Assembly: GCA_910589415.1 (NCBI GenBank) | Contig: OU342636.1 | Location: forward strand, 8,104,437 to 8,168,436 | Length of the DNA stretch: 64,000 nucleotides | Direction: 5' to 3' | From: Malachius bipustulatus | Lineage: Eukaryota; Arthropoda; Insecta; Coleoptera; Melyridae | The notes under the pieces: model-generated | Told to the model about the DNA's origin: nothing | The model's input: the letters and a program-made list of their open reading frames with translations, nothing else | Databases searched by the model: none | Translations under genes and position numbers: made by a program | Shown here: positions 24,624-34,916 of the stretch, piece after piece | Position numbering within the stretch: position 1 is the stretch's first letter | Layout: every line of letters starts with the position of its first letter

Positions 24624-24730
24624 TATAGTGCCTTATTGGAAGAGAGAGATAGCTATTGCAGTCAGTCTGAGCTCATTTTAATAAAATAATTTCTACTCCC
24701 AACCTTTAATATGCATATTAAATATGAATC

Positions 24731-24783
24731 ACCAGTGCTTTAATGGGTCTCATTAAGATACAAATTTTCATTAAAGCACTGGT
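24731..24783. repeat. Perfect 15-bp inverted repeat
   Basis: ACCAGTGCTTTAATG (24731-24745) and its exact inverse (24769-24783) enclose a 23-base loop. Function unknown; no T-run typical of a terminator follows. Confidence 0.5.
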
Positions 24784-25228
24784 CAAGCTATCCAATGGCA
24801 GAGGACATGCTAACATAATCGACTACTCTATTATATTATCTTTCTCTATGATAATACCTATAGGTACCTATGAATGTACAGGGTGTCTAAATCCCTGTAC
24901 CATATTGAGGAAGTGGAACGAAACATTTTTCCGAATAAATGTCATTTGGGATAATAAGATCTTTTTTTATAAACCAATTTTACCAATTTTTTAATACGAA
25001 AGCCTATACAGGGTGCACCATATACAGTGTGTCCAGTATGTATAAGTGGCATTACAATGAGGATCTTAGAAACGGCAAGAGATACAGGGTCGGTTAAATT
25101 ACAGAAAAGTTGCACAATTTAATGCTTAATGAGAATCTGAATTTTTTCTTTGAATATTTCCAGTCGTTGCTGAAATATCCTGAAAAAACTGAAAAATCAA
25201 AATTTCTTATCTTAGTTATATCTTTTTT

Positions 25229-25264
<36 letters not shown>

Positions 25265-26312
25265 TATTTTATTTATTTATTTATAGTTACACTGCTCTAC
25301 AGGTATATACCCAACTACAGAGCAGGAAATTACAGAAAGTTTAACGATATAAAAATATAATAGGTAAATCCACAAATTAACATATAGGCAATACATAATA
25401 ACAACAATAATAACCGCAGCTAATGAGACAGCAACGGCAGAAAACAAGATAACTTGAACAACAATAACTATTTCAAACGTTCGTGCTATGCCAAACTACG
25501 GACTTAAAATAGCTGGGGCTGCAGAACCTTGGATCTTTGTGTTTACACATATTATTGTACAAATCGCATATTCTATAAATGATTGAAAACTTTAAAACAT
25601 TTGTTCTCGGCGTAGGCAGATAAAATGCGTGTCCCTGTCGAAAACCCTCCCTAGGTACATTAAAATTTAGCATGCCATATAAAGCAGGACAATCAATGAC
25701 ACCATTTACCAGTTTATGTAAAAATATAAGAGACTGATAGTGTCGCCTCTTCTAAAGAGCCGACATCGAAAATCGCTCCCAGAGCACAGCATTCGGTATT
25801 CCTGTTTCGGGATAAACGCCACTCACCCTGTATGTTAGAAGTTTCAAAAACCGCCGCTGAACAGATTCTAATAAGTTCATGTGAGAAGCATATGACGGAG
25901 ACCAAATAGGCGACGCATACTCTAATTTTGATCTTACAAAAGCATTAAAAAGTACTTTGAGAAAGTCTTCACTAACGATATCTCTGCTGCTTCTAAGTAC
26001 AAATCCATAGGTCCTAAGTGATTCGCCAACAAAATAGTTTCGATGTGTCTTGAAAACGTGAGCTTGCTGTCGAAAACAACACCGAGATCTCGAAATGTGT
26101 TTGACCGATGCAAAATTCTATCTAAAATTTGATAGTCAAATATTCAAAAACTGGTGACTGCTTCAAAGTAAAAGTAAGTGTGCTGCATTTTCCAACGTTT
26201 AACGGCATATTATTCCTCATATACCAGGATGAGATTTTGTGAAGATTCTCCTGCAATCTCTGGCAGTCACTTACATCTCTAACGATACTGAAAATCTTAA
26301 TGTCGTCTACAT

Positions 26313-29300
26313 ACCCCGTGTCGGGGTTGTTAGTCCCCCATCGGGAGCCTCCCCGGGTGGCGGATAGGGGAATGTTGTCCATATAGATGACACCGGGGAA
26401 ATTAAATACCCCGGGGCTGACCAAAACTAGCAAACCAGATGGTAGAGGACATAGAACCCACACAGCCTCGCCCGGTGCGATACCATCTTTCTGGCTTAGG
26501 CGGCGTGAAGTTGCTTTAAAGAGCTGACGTTTCGTTGCTGTGCCAGAGATTCCGGTCCTTGGGGTAAGAAACAATTAATATATGCATGGATGGCGTTCCC
26601 GAGGTTAAAATTTTCCGGAGTTAAAACGACCCCCCATTCGGATCTCCGAGCGGGGGCTAATCCGGGGGCACATTCATGCAAGAGAAAGAATAATAACATC
26701 TCCAGAATGGAAAAATTTATAGTCGACTTTTGTAATATTAGAGGTTTAAATACGAATATCAATTCAGTACATCAACATCTTCAGACAAATAAACCTCACA
26801 TTCTAGCACTGTGCGAAACAAAAATCCAAGAGTCATCAAGCACAGTTAATTATCCTTATCCAGGATATGACTTTCATTCCCGATTTAGACGCAACTTCGG
26901 AATTGGCATTTTTTGTCAGAAGTGACCTCTCCTGCCAACGTGAGGAAGACTTTGAGCCCAATGACTTTGACGTCATGTGGCTTAGGATAACAGACCGACA
27001 AACGACGAGATTTATCTGTTGTTTATACCGACCACCCAGCGATACACAGTATAGGACACTTTTTTTGTCCCTCACAAAAACTGTTGAATTCATACAGATA
27101 AACTACCCCAAAGCTGAGATATCCATTTTGGGTGATTTTAATGTACATAACATCAACTGGCTTAAATACTCAAACTTCACTGATGAAGTAGGCCGTGAAG
27201 CGGAATCGTTTGCGATCAGCTGTGGTTTTACCCAGCTCGTTGATGAACCAACACGCATTCCCGATCGCGAGGGAGAATTCGCTAGCCTGTTGGATCTGTT
27301 TTTGACCACGAACCCTCAAATGTATACTATTACGGTGAAAGCCCCATTAGGTTCTTCAGACCATAAGCTCGTCTCAACATCTTGTGTCCTACCAATTACT
27401 AGTGCTAAAGAAGCAAGTAAACCTCGTGTAGTCTGGCACTATAGATCTGCTAAGTGGGAAGAACTCAGGGAATATTATCGAGATTTTCCATGGAGGAGTG
27501 TTTGTTTCGGCTCTAATGATCCATCTGTTTGTGCTAGGGAAGTTGCTCAAGTCATCCTAACAGGCATGGAAGCCTACATTCCCTTTTCTAAAAAACAGCC
27601 CTCAAACAGCAAACCTTGCTTCAACAAAAGATGCAAGGAAGCTGTCGCCTCCAAACAACTGGCTTTTCGCCAATGTCGAGAGAGCCCCGACGGCATAAAC
27701 CATCACAATTTCATCCTTGCTCGAAACAGATGCAAAGAAATAATAGATCAAACCAAGGAAACTCACAACCAAAGAATTAGGAACAAACTTCTCTCCTGCC
27801 CTAACGGTTCGAAATCTTTTTGGTCTGTAACTAAGGCAGTCAGCCAGAACTTCACCAGATCCACGATTCCACCACTTACACGGACAGATGGGACTATCGC
27901 ATGCACGGCTACTGAGAAGGCGAACTTGTTGGCGGGAGTGTTTTCTTCATACTCTTCCGTCGACTTTCATGGAAGAACTCCGCCAATGATCCCTTCCGTG
28001 GAGACCAAAATGTCAGACATTGTTTTCCGACAGCGTGTCATAAAGAGCATTATGTTAGCCTTAGACCCAAACAAAGCTTCTGGGCCCGATGACGTACCTG
28101 TTATCGTACTAAAAAAATGCGCCACTGAGCTGTCATCTGTTTTCTGCCGACTTTTCAACTTGTCGTATAAAAAGGGAATATTTCCTTTTTGCTGGAAATG
28201 TGCACAGATCCAACCTATTAACAAGAAAGGCAAAAAGAATATACCAAGTAACTATCGACCAGTGGCACTGCACGCTTTCAGTAATATCCAAGATTATGGA
28301 GAAAGCTATTAACCAACATCTTTTAAAATACTTGGAAGGAGCTAATATAATCAGCGACCGCCAATACGGATTCCGCAAACAGAGGTCAACTGGTGACCTC
28401 CTCACTTACGTCACCGAGCTGTGGAACAGCGCAATCGAGCACCATGGGGAGTCTCGAGGGGTTGCGCTTGATATTTCTAGAGCTTTCGACCGTGTTTGGC
28501 ATGATGGACTGTTGGCAAAACTGCAGGCCTATGGCATGCCCGAGAAATTCTGCTTGTGGCTTGCGAGTTATCTCGGAGATCGTTCATTGCAGGTGGCAGT
28601 CGATGGAGTTCTTTCTGAGACCTTTTCCATCAATGCCGGTGTGCCTCAGGGATCCATTTTATCTCCGACTCTCTTTCTAATATTTATAAACGACTTGCTT
28701 GAAACAACAAAAAATCCAATATACAGTTTTGCCGACGACAGTACCCTCATATCTTCTTATACGTTAGATGCGCGAACATCTGCCATCGACGCACAGACTC
28801 GCAGGGAGCAAGAAGTTGCCCTACTTAACAATGACTTGCAAGACATTCTAACTTGGGGCGATAGAAACCAAGTCCAATTTAATGCTGGAAAAACCCAAGC
28901 AGCCATCTTCTCCAAAAAGACCAACGTTTTGGAGCCAGATATGATGATGGCGGGACACTCTCTTACCCCAGCGTCATCTCTTCGTTTACTTGGAGTGAGC
29001 CTTGGAGCGAACATGTCTTGGCATGATCACGTTGCAGGTCTGGCGAAGAGTGCTTCTCAAAAACTTGGAACACTCTTCCGCACGAAGAAATTTTATACAC
29101 CACAACAGCTTCTGCTCTTATACAAGGCTCAAATCCGACCATCCTTGGAGTACTGCTCACATGTTTGGAGCTCTGCTCCCAAACATACGCTGAGACTACT
29201 CGACTCTATTCAGAAAAGAGCCATCCGCTTGATTGGGGACCCAGATTTGACAAAAAATTTAGACACTCTCGAACATCGAAGAAGAGTAGCTGACCTGAGT

Positions 29301-29630
29301 CTGTTTTACAGATATTTTAATGGAAAGTGTTCAAAAGACGTGGCCCGCTTGATCCCACCAAGAACAAGACCGGGCAGAAATACACGTCGAGCCGTAGACG
29401 CTCATCCGTATCAGGTTCAGCTCGTTACACCTCGTACCACCCTATTTCAGACTTCTATTATGTATAGAACCGCATCACTTTGGAATAGCATTCCAAAGGG
29501 CGTGTTTCCCGAAGTATACAACCTACAGAGATTCAAGGCCAACGTGAATCGATATCTCCGCTCATGCACCGCTCTCAGAGCGTCATAGGGATTTCCCTGC
29601 AGTGCATGTGCATTTTCAATAAAAAAAAAA
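26313..29630 (+). mobile_element. Almost full-length single-ORF LINE with poly-A tail
   Basis: It starts with a GC-rich leader (26313-26706) containing several CCCCGGG-type blocks, followed by one long ORF2, a very short 3' UTR with AATAAA and a pure A10 tail (29621-29630). TACAT occurs at both edges (26308-26312, 29631-29635). It is inserted in opposite orientation into LINE H, and LINE H is readable on both sides, so this copy is younger. No ORF1 is evident. Confidence 0.85.
26707..29588 (+). pseudogene. LINE ORF2, endonuclease plus reverse transcriptase, two frameshifts
   Basis: The start ATG at 26707 opens DFCNIRGLNTN, the endonuclease first motif. Frame changes near 26870-26925 and again near 28265-28312. 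Endonuclease: ALCETKI, YRPPSD, GDFNVHNINW and SSDHKLV. Reverse transcriptase: LDPNKASGPDDV, NYRPVAL, LDISRAFDRVWHDG, AGVPQGSILSPTLF and SFADDSTLIS. The thumb has LRLLGVSLGANMSW, and a C-terminal SLWNSIPKGVFPE block precedes the stop at 29586-29588. The Jockey/CR1 supergroup is likely; the exact clade is not assigned. A degenerate relative lies at 15706-16297. Confidence 0.85.
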
Positions 29631-30054
29631 TACATCAAGCATTCAACCGTGAGACATTCAACAATATCATTCATATATATTATAAACAGTAAGGGTCCCA
29701 ACACGGATCCCTGAGGAACACCAGACGGCACCCCGTACTCGACAGACCTGAAACCATTCAGTTCCACATATTGCATACGGTCAGTCAGATATGACCGCAT
29801 CAATGATACAACAGAATCCAGAATCGGCAAAACCAAGAAAAACAACTTACGCAACAAAATGCCATGGTCCAGCCTGTCAAAGGCCTTAGACAGGTCGGTG
29901 TATATAACATCCACCTGCAGACCTCCATCAACAGCCTTGGCCAAATATTGGGTCATACATGCCAGATTGGTCACAACAGATCTCCCCTTGACAAAGCCAT
30001 GCTGCGACATGGACAACATCCCATGAACCTCAGAATACAAGCTATTATATAATA

Positions 30055-30300
30055 TCTTTTATAAAAACGAAACACGTGTCTACAATTTCCACCCCTGACT
30101 CACAGCATGAAATCAATGAATGACGTATCGTTTTACGATATGTCGTTCATCTTTTTGTTAAACTTTGGAAGTAGGCCTATCCTACCTTTACGCACATCGG
30201 GAGGCACTGCACTCAGTTGTTGGCATGCGTTTTAGCTGCCTGGGGTTGCATCCTATGGCGAAAGCCGAACCCACCGTGCTATTTTATTTTTATTTATTTT
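30055..30300. mobile_element. 246-bp insertion with perfect 12-bp target duplication
   Basis: TATTATATAATA occurs at 30043-30054 and 30301-30312, exactly where the reverse-transcriptase reading of LINE H breaks and resumes. The insert ends in a T-rich TTTTATTTTTATTTATTTT stretch and contains the hairpin ATCGTTTTACGAT. It encodes nothing recognisable. A short SINE or a truncated retrotransposon end is likely. I could not find convincing tRNA-like A and B boxes. Confidence 0.7.
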
Positions 30301-30910
30301 TATTATATAATAGTATCTCAAAGACTTTGCTGAAATTGCAGATAACACTAATGGGTCTAAAATTAGTTACATCTGTCCTGTCACCCTTCTTATGAACGGG
30401 GCAAATTTTGGATCTCTTCCAGATGTCAGGAACTGTCTGTGTACGTAAGCTCAGGTTAAAAAAAGAAAATTATTGGGAAATAGTGAATTATTTTTTGTAG
30501 TCGTCAAAAGCTATCCATTTGACATTACAAAAATTTTCAAAGTCGACTAGATCTCCGAGTTTTCATAGCCAACTTTTGTTTTTCTTATGGCCGCCATATT
30601 GGTTTTTTATGTCGTTCGGTATAAAATAAATCAAGGAAACCAAAAATAATAAAATTAAAAAAACATTTTTTTTTAAATTTATTCATTTTTTGAAAAAAAA
30701 AACTTTTCATACCGAATATCATAATTATGAAAAGTAAAAAACCATAAAGCAAATAATATAACTCCATATTAATGTAATTGGGTGAAAATTTTTTTTTTCG
30801 AAAAAAGAATAGGTAACACAATTTTTGAAATTTTTTTTCTGAATGTTAATAATTTTTGGTTTCCTTGATTTATTTTATACCGAACGACATAAAAAACCAA
30901 TATGGCGGCT

Positions 30911-32583
30911 TATATATAAAAACTTTAATTAAAGTTGTGCTGCCTGTGTATCACAGGTTGCTAAAAACACAGCATAACAATCAATACAACAATAGTAGAA
31001 AAGTAATTAACGAGTAACAATAAATTAAGTAAAGAAAATAAAGTAACATTAAGTATAAATATGTGTATGAATAATATGTAAAGTATCTAAGTAAATGGAT
31101 TCTGCTATGTGACCAAGTAAAGTTTTGTCAAATTTGAAGTCTTCGAAAAATTTAATAACACTGGAATTAATTGTGCCACGAGATCCAAACCATAAACCTC
31201 GAACACTCCATTCTCTTTCGCCGTAAAGATCTAAATATTTTTCTTGAAAATAAGGTATACATTTGCTGTAGATATTTTCTTTTTCTTGTTGAACTGTCTT
31301 GTCTTGTTCACTGGAATTTGTTTCGTATCGAATGGTAGGGTCTACGATCAAAGCTTTTTTTGAGTTTTTATCAAATGCTAAAATATCCACGAAACGATTT
31401 GTGCCGTCGCTGTCATATGCATGTACTTCATCATAGCAATCAAAATTGTTTTCTTTTAGAATAGCTGCAATTTTAAATTTTAGCCTATTATGTCTCGCTA
31501 TTATCTTCGTGTTGTTTGAAGTACAGGAACCGGTAACATGACTGGGGGTTTCTCTCTCCTTACCGCATTTGCGGCAAAGGTCCGATTCTGTTGTGACTCC
31601 AGGAACACCACGAAGATTTGCGTAATTGCAATTAAGTTTAATAGCAGCAGTCCATTGCGATGAAGAAAAAGCATTTTTATTATATATGAAGTTATTCAAT
31701 TTTTTATATGTTTGAAAATGAATCACGCCAACACCTTGAAAGGCCATATTACACCATTTTCTATATTCATTTAATCTAAGTTCTTGACGTAAAATTTTTG
31801 ATGTTTTAGCCGTCTGCGAGATATCAGATTTATCTAGTAGATCACTTATAAATTTTCGACAGGACGATATCTCAGCTAAGCAGTTAAAGCTGCGACTAAA
31901 TAATTCGTTGCTATAGTTCATTAATTTATGAGCAATAGAGAAATGCTGTAATTTTGTTTCCCATTTAATATTAAGAATACCAAGTCCTCGGAGATTTCTT
32001 GGCGAATAAAGCATTGCTGAATTTGTTGAAGCAGGAAGTCCAATTATTGCTTTGACAGTTCTTCTTATCAAAATGTCTATATTCTCAGTTAAATAATTTG
32101 GAATTTCAGATAATGGTGCACATTGCAATGGATAACTTAACATTGGAAAGACATATTGGTTAATAACGTTCAATTTTTGGTCGGGTTTCAATAGGTGTGT
32201 TTTGCTTAATTTTTCAAAATTTTCATTGAATACTTTTATTAAATCTGGATCAAAAACGATTTTCTTCGTAAAAGTACATCCCAGATATTTAATCTTCGAA
32301 TTTTCATCTATACATTTAATTGACTCATTCTCCTGAATGTCTAATGTTCCTGGGTGTAATATACCATTTTTTAGATGTATTGCAGAGCTCTTCGATGAAT
32401 TAATATTTAAACCAATTTCATTTAGTAATTCTGTCAACAGTTTAATAACACAGTGTGCTGATTCTTCATTTTTACAGGATATTGCTTGGTCATCAGCAAA
32501 CCCTGTCAAACATACAGCGTCTAGGTCTTCAACTAATCTATATCCATGGATATTTGCAAAGCTAGGGTCACAGATTTAATTAT
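30911..32583 (-). mobile_element. 5'-truncated R2-group LINE (restriction-like endonuclease type)
   Basis: Inserted in the centre of palindrome S1 between GGCGGC (to 30910) and ACAAAGAAAAAC (from 32584). It carries the C-terminal two thirds of a single ORF followed by a short AT-rich 3' UTR and no long poly-A. It lacks the DNA-binding domain and the first RT motifs. Confidence 0.75.
31049..32575 (-). CDS. Reverse transcriptase C-terminus with CCHC and restriction-like endonuclease
   Basis: The frame reads from the truncation at about 32575 through HGYRLVEDLDAV and the catalytic FADD (near 32490), the thumb KIKYLGCTF, a long linker, a CCHC finger (CRKCGKERETPSHVTGSC, near 31550), the RHNRLK helix and a nuclease-like block NRFVDILAF...ALIVDPTIRYE (near 31390-31320), to the stop at 31049. 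The order RT, CCHC, nuclease is that of R2/NeSL/Hero-type LINEs rather than endonuclease-first LINEs. Apart from a stop just after the truncation point it is uninterrupted over 500 codons, so insertion is recent. The open frame has no start of its own. Confidence 0.8.
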   Translation of the reverse strand: MCDPSFANIHGYRLVEDLDAVCLTGFADDQAISCKNEESAHCVIKLLTELLNEIGLNINSSKSSAIHLKNGILHPGTLDIQENESIKCIDENSKIKYLGCTFTKKIVFDPDLIKVFNENFEKLSKTHLLKPDQKLNVINQYVFPMLSYPLQCAPLSEIPNYLTENIDILIRRTVKAIIGLPASTNSAMLYSPRNLRGLGILNIKWETKLQHFSIAHKLMNYSNELFSRSFNCLAEISSCRKFISDLLDKSDISQTAKTSKILRQELRLNEYRKWCNMAFQGVGVIHFQTYKKLNNFIYNKNAFSSSQWTAAIKLNCNYANLRGVPGVTTESDLCRKCGKERETPSHVTGSCTSNNTKIIARHNRLKFKIAAILKENNFDCYDEVHAYDSDGTNRFVDILAFDKNSKKALIVDPTIRYETNSSEQDKTVQQEKENIYSKCIPYFQEKYLDLYGEREWSVRGLWFGSRGTINSSVIKFFEDFKFDKTLLGHIAESIYLDTLHIIHTHIYT

Positions 32584-32711
32584 ACAAAGAAAAACAAAAG
32601 TTGGCTATGAAAACTCTGAGATCAAGTCGACATTGAAAATTTTTGTAATGTCAAATGGATAGCTTTTGACGACTTATGTAAGCTTACAAAAAATAATTCA
32701 TTATTTCCCAA

Positions 32712-33441
32712 TACACTCTCGCCGCCAAGTGTATCATTTATGATACACCATGTGTCCATCGTGCAGGCCAAGTGTATTATAAATGATACACCAAGTAGTC
32801 CTATTTTCATAACGTCGGTGTATCGAAACTAATAAACGTATATGTACATTTACACGCTAAAACGACAGGCCTGGCCTGGGAATGGACATTGTACTGCGAG
32901 TTTTGGCCTCCTGTCTATCGAAATTTTGTTATTTGTATTCATTACCTTGCAAGTACCTTTGAAAATACATTATGTATTTCCGAAGCTGTGACTGTGTGTT
33001 TGGTTACCTACTTAGAAAGTCGGGACTAAGGATATATAAGAAGAGTTCGTTTAGTAAATTTTATTGTATTATATAGGTAATCAACCGGTAAATGAAACAA
33101 AACAAAAAAAAAATTCTAATGCATTTTGTTGAAGCGATATCTGCAGAAGAAAGGAGTTCCATCGCAAGTGTCGTAAACAGTACCAACTTGTGATGGCATC
33201 TTCTTTCGGCCATCTACGATTTTACCATGTTTACCATATTTCCGGTAGCATTGCTTGTAACATTGTATGCCCAGGCCACGTGTATCATTTCTGATACACG
33301 CTATAAATATTTCCAAAAAATACAGGAAAAAATTGCAGAAATTAAATTTATATTAAAAACCGCTATTTAAACATAACAGCTGAGACAGAAACACCCTTGG
33401 CCTGTGGGACCAAAAATTGTTTTTTCACTTTGGCAGTGAGA
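32712..33441. mobile_element. Deleted DNA transposon with CACTCTC inverted ends, possibly piggyBac-like
   Basis: CACTCTCGCCGCCAAGTG (from about 32714) is mirrored by CACTTTGGCAGTGAGAGTG ending near 33441. A palindrome of the type GTGTATCATTTATGATACAC occurs near 32729, 32771 and 33282. A minus-strand frame (33316-33116) ends CYKQCYRKYGK...YDTCDGTPFFCRYRFNKMH, which resembles the cysteine-rich C-terminus of piggyBac-type transposases. The expected TTAA target and CCC ends are not seen, so the family is uncertain. It lies in the right arm of S1. Confidence 0.4.
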
Positions 33442-34683
33442 GTGGGCTAAAATAAGAAATTTTGATTTTTCAGTTTTTCAGTATATTTCAGCAACGACTG
33501 GAAATATTCAAAGAAAAAATTCAGATTCTCATTAATCATTAAATTGTGCAACTTTTCTCTGTAATTTAACCGACCCTGTATCTCTTGCCGTTTCCAAGAT
33601 CCCCATGTAATGCCACTTACACTGGACACACTGTATATCCTTCTCTATATATTGCTATCTCCTAACGCTTAACAGATACAGGCTCGGTTAAACAAGATCA
33701 AAGAAGCACAATTTTGTGGCCATCTGGAATCATCAAGACATACAAAATATCTGTGACCGTTCCTGAAATATCCTGTAAAAACTGAAAAATCGAGATTTCT
33801 TTTTTTCCATATTTTTTTATTATTTGAGATTAATAAATAATTTTTGGTGGGCTTATATAAATCGGCAAGAGCTACCTAACTGACATTTCGAAAATTTTCA
33901 AAGCCGACTAGATCTCAACTTTCGTTTTTCTTACGACCGCCATATTGTTTTTTTATGTTGTTCGGTATAAAAAAAAATAAAAGCCAAAAATTGTTAAGCT
34001 TCAAAAAATAAATTAAAAATTTTTTTATTCTTCTTTTTTCATTACAAAAAAGAACTTTGCAGACTGAATTTCACAGATAAATTAAAAAACCATAAGGCAG
34101 CACTATTTCGGCGTATATTTTACCAATGTTGACGTTTTTCGGCGATTTTTTTTAGGTTTTTCTTTTTGAAAAAAGAAGAATAAAAATTAAAAAATTTTTT
34201 TTTAGAAGTTTATTAATTTCGTTTACCGCACCTTCAAATTTCATACAATCTACTTACTTAATAATTATAATGGTAAAAAGATACACAATTAAGAGGCACA
34301 TACCTATTTTGGTTTCCATTATTTTTTTCATATCGAACGACATAAAAAAATAATATGGCGGTCATAAGAAAAACGAAAGTTGACTATGAAAACTCTAGGA
34401 TCTAGTCGGCTTTGAAAATTTTTAAAGCGTCAAATGGGTAGCTCGTGCCGACTTATGTAAGCCTACAAAAAATTATTTATTAACTTCCAATAATAAGCAA
34501 GATATGGCAAAAATAAGAAATCTCGATTTTTCAGTTTTTCCAGAATATTTCAGGAACGGTCACAGATATCTTGTATTCCTTGACGAATTCGAGATGGCCA
34601 CAAAACTCATCTTTTCTCTATTTAACCGACCTCTCTTAGTGTCAGAAGATAGCAATATAGAGAAGGATATATGGTGCACCCTG

Positions 34684-34916
34684 TATATTAGTCCAGTCGT
34701 CTTAAAATGAAAAATTCATAAAAAATATTATCTAAGATTTTCCTTCAATAATTATTATTGTTAGTGAAGAGGTTATGGAGCAAATGCACAAACATCAGTT
34801 CTGGGGGTGTAGCACGTCCCCCCCCCCCCAAAAAAAATACTCCTTTAGTCAAAAAAATTTTTTTTGCTAATAACTTAATAGTGGTTAGGTATATCCGTTT
34901 TGGTATAATGAGAGTG
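34684..34916. other. Short spacer between palindromes E2 and A
   Basis: It contains a (C)10(A)7 slip-prone run at about 34820-34836 and no other feature. Confidence 0.4.

Larger units (their letters stand above)
25223..30462 (-). mobile_element. LINE H, 5'-truncated, (AAAT)n tail, split by a younger LINE
   Basis: Reading leftward from 30462: reverse-transcriptase block IWKRSKICPVHKKGDR and NFRPISVI (30440-30313), then a 246-bp insert, then QHGFVKGRS, TDLSKAFDRLDHG, GVPQGSVLGPLLF and MNDIVE down to 29636. The catalytic GYVDDIKIF resumes at 26310 on the far side of the LINE 26313-29630. The thumb and C-terminus (PREGFRQGHAFYLPTPRT near 25650) follow and the 3' end is a run of TTTA on the plus strand at 25223-25283. 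It is related to the fragment at 1545-2790. Confidence 0.8.
25025..33633. mobile_element. Palindromic element S1 (E-related), split by several insertions
   Basis: The ends are CAGTGTGTCCAGTATGTATA at 25025 and its near inverse ending at 33633, flanked by TATA on both sides. The arms (25025-25222, 30462-30910, 32584-32711, 33442-33633) follow the E-family plan: GGTCGGTTAAATTACAG, CATTTGACATTAC, GCCATATTGG and a long A/T-rich palindromic centre. It contains LINE H, an R2-group LINE and a piggyBac-like scrap, so it is older than all three and younger than E2. Confidence 0.75.
25011..34683. mobile_element. Palindromic element E2, split by S1 near its left end
   Basis: The left tip CAGGGTGCACCATA (from 25011) is followed by S1. 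The rest of the left arm resumes at 33634 with TATATCCTTCTC and the right arm ends with ATGGTGCACCCTG at 34683. Removing S1 and one TATA restores a left arm matching E2's own right arm. The arms also match the intact element at 41996-42996. Shared arm text includes ATCTGTGACCGTTCCTGAAA and an ATGGCGG motif. No protein is encoded; the open frame at 34504-34710 is arm sequence. Confidence 0.8.

Noticed and set aside
25223..25283. TTTA microsatellite as a simple repeat locus
   Set aside because: It is the (AAAT)n tail of LINE H on the minus strand, so it is listed with that element.
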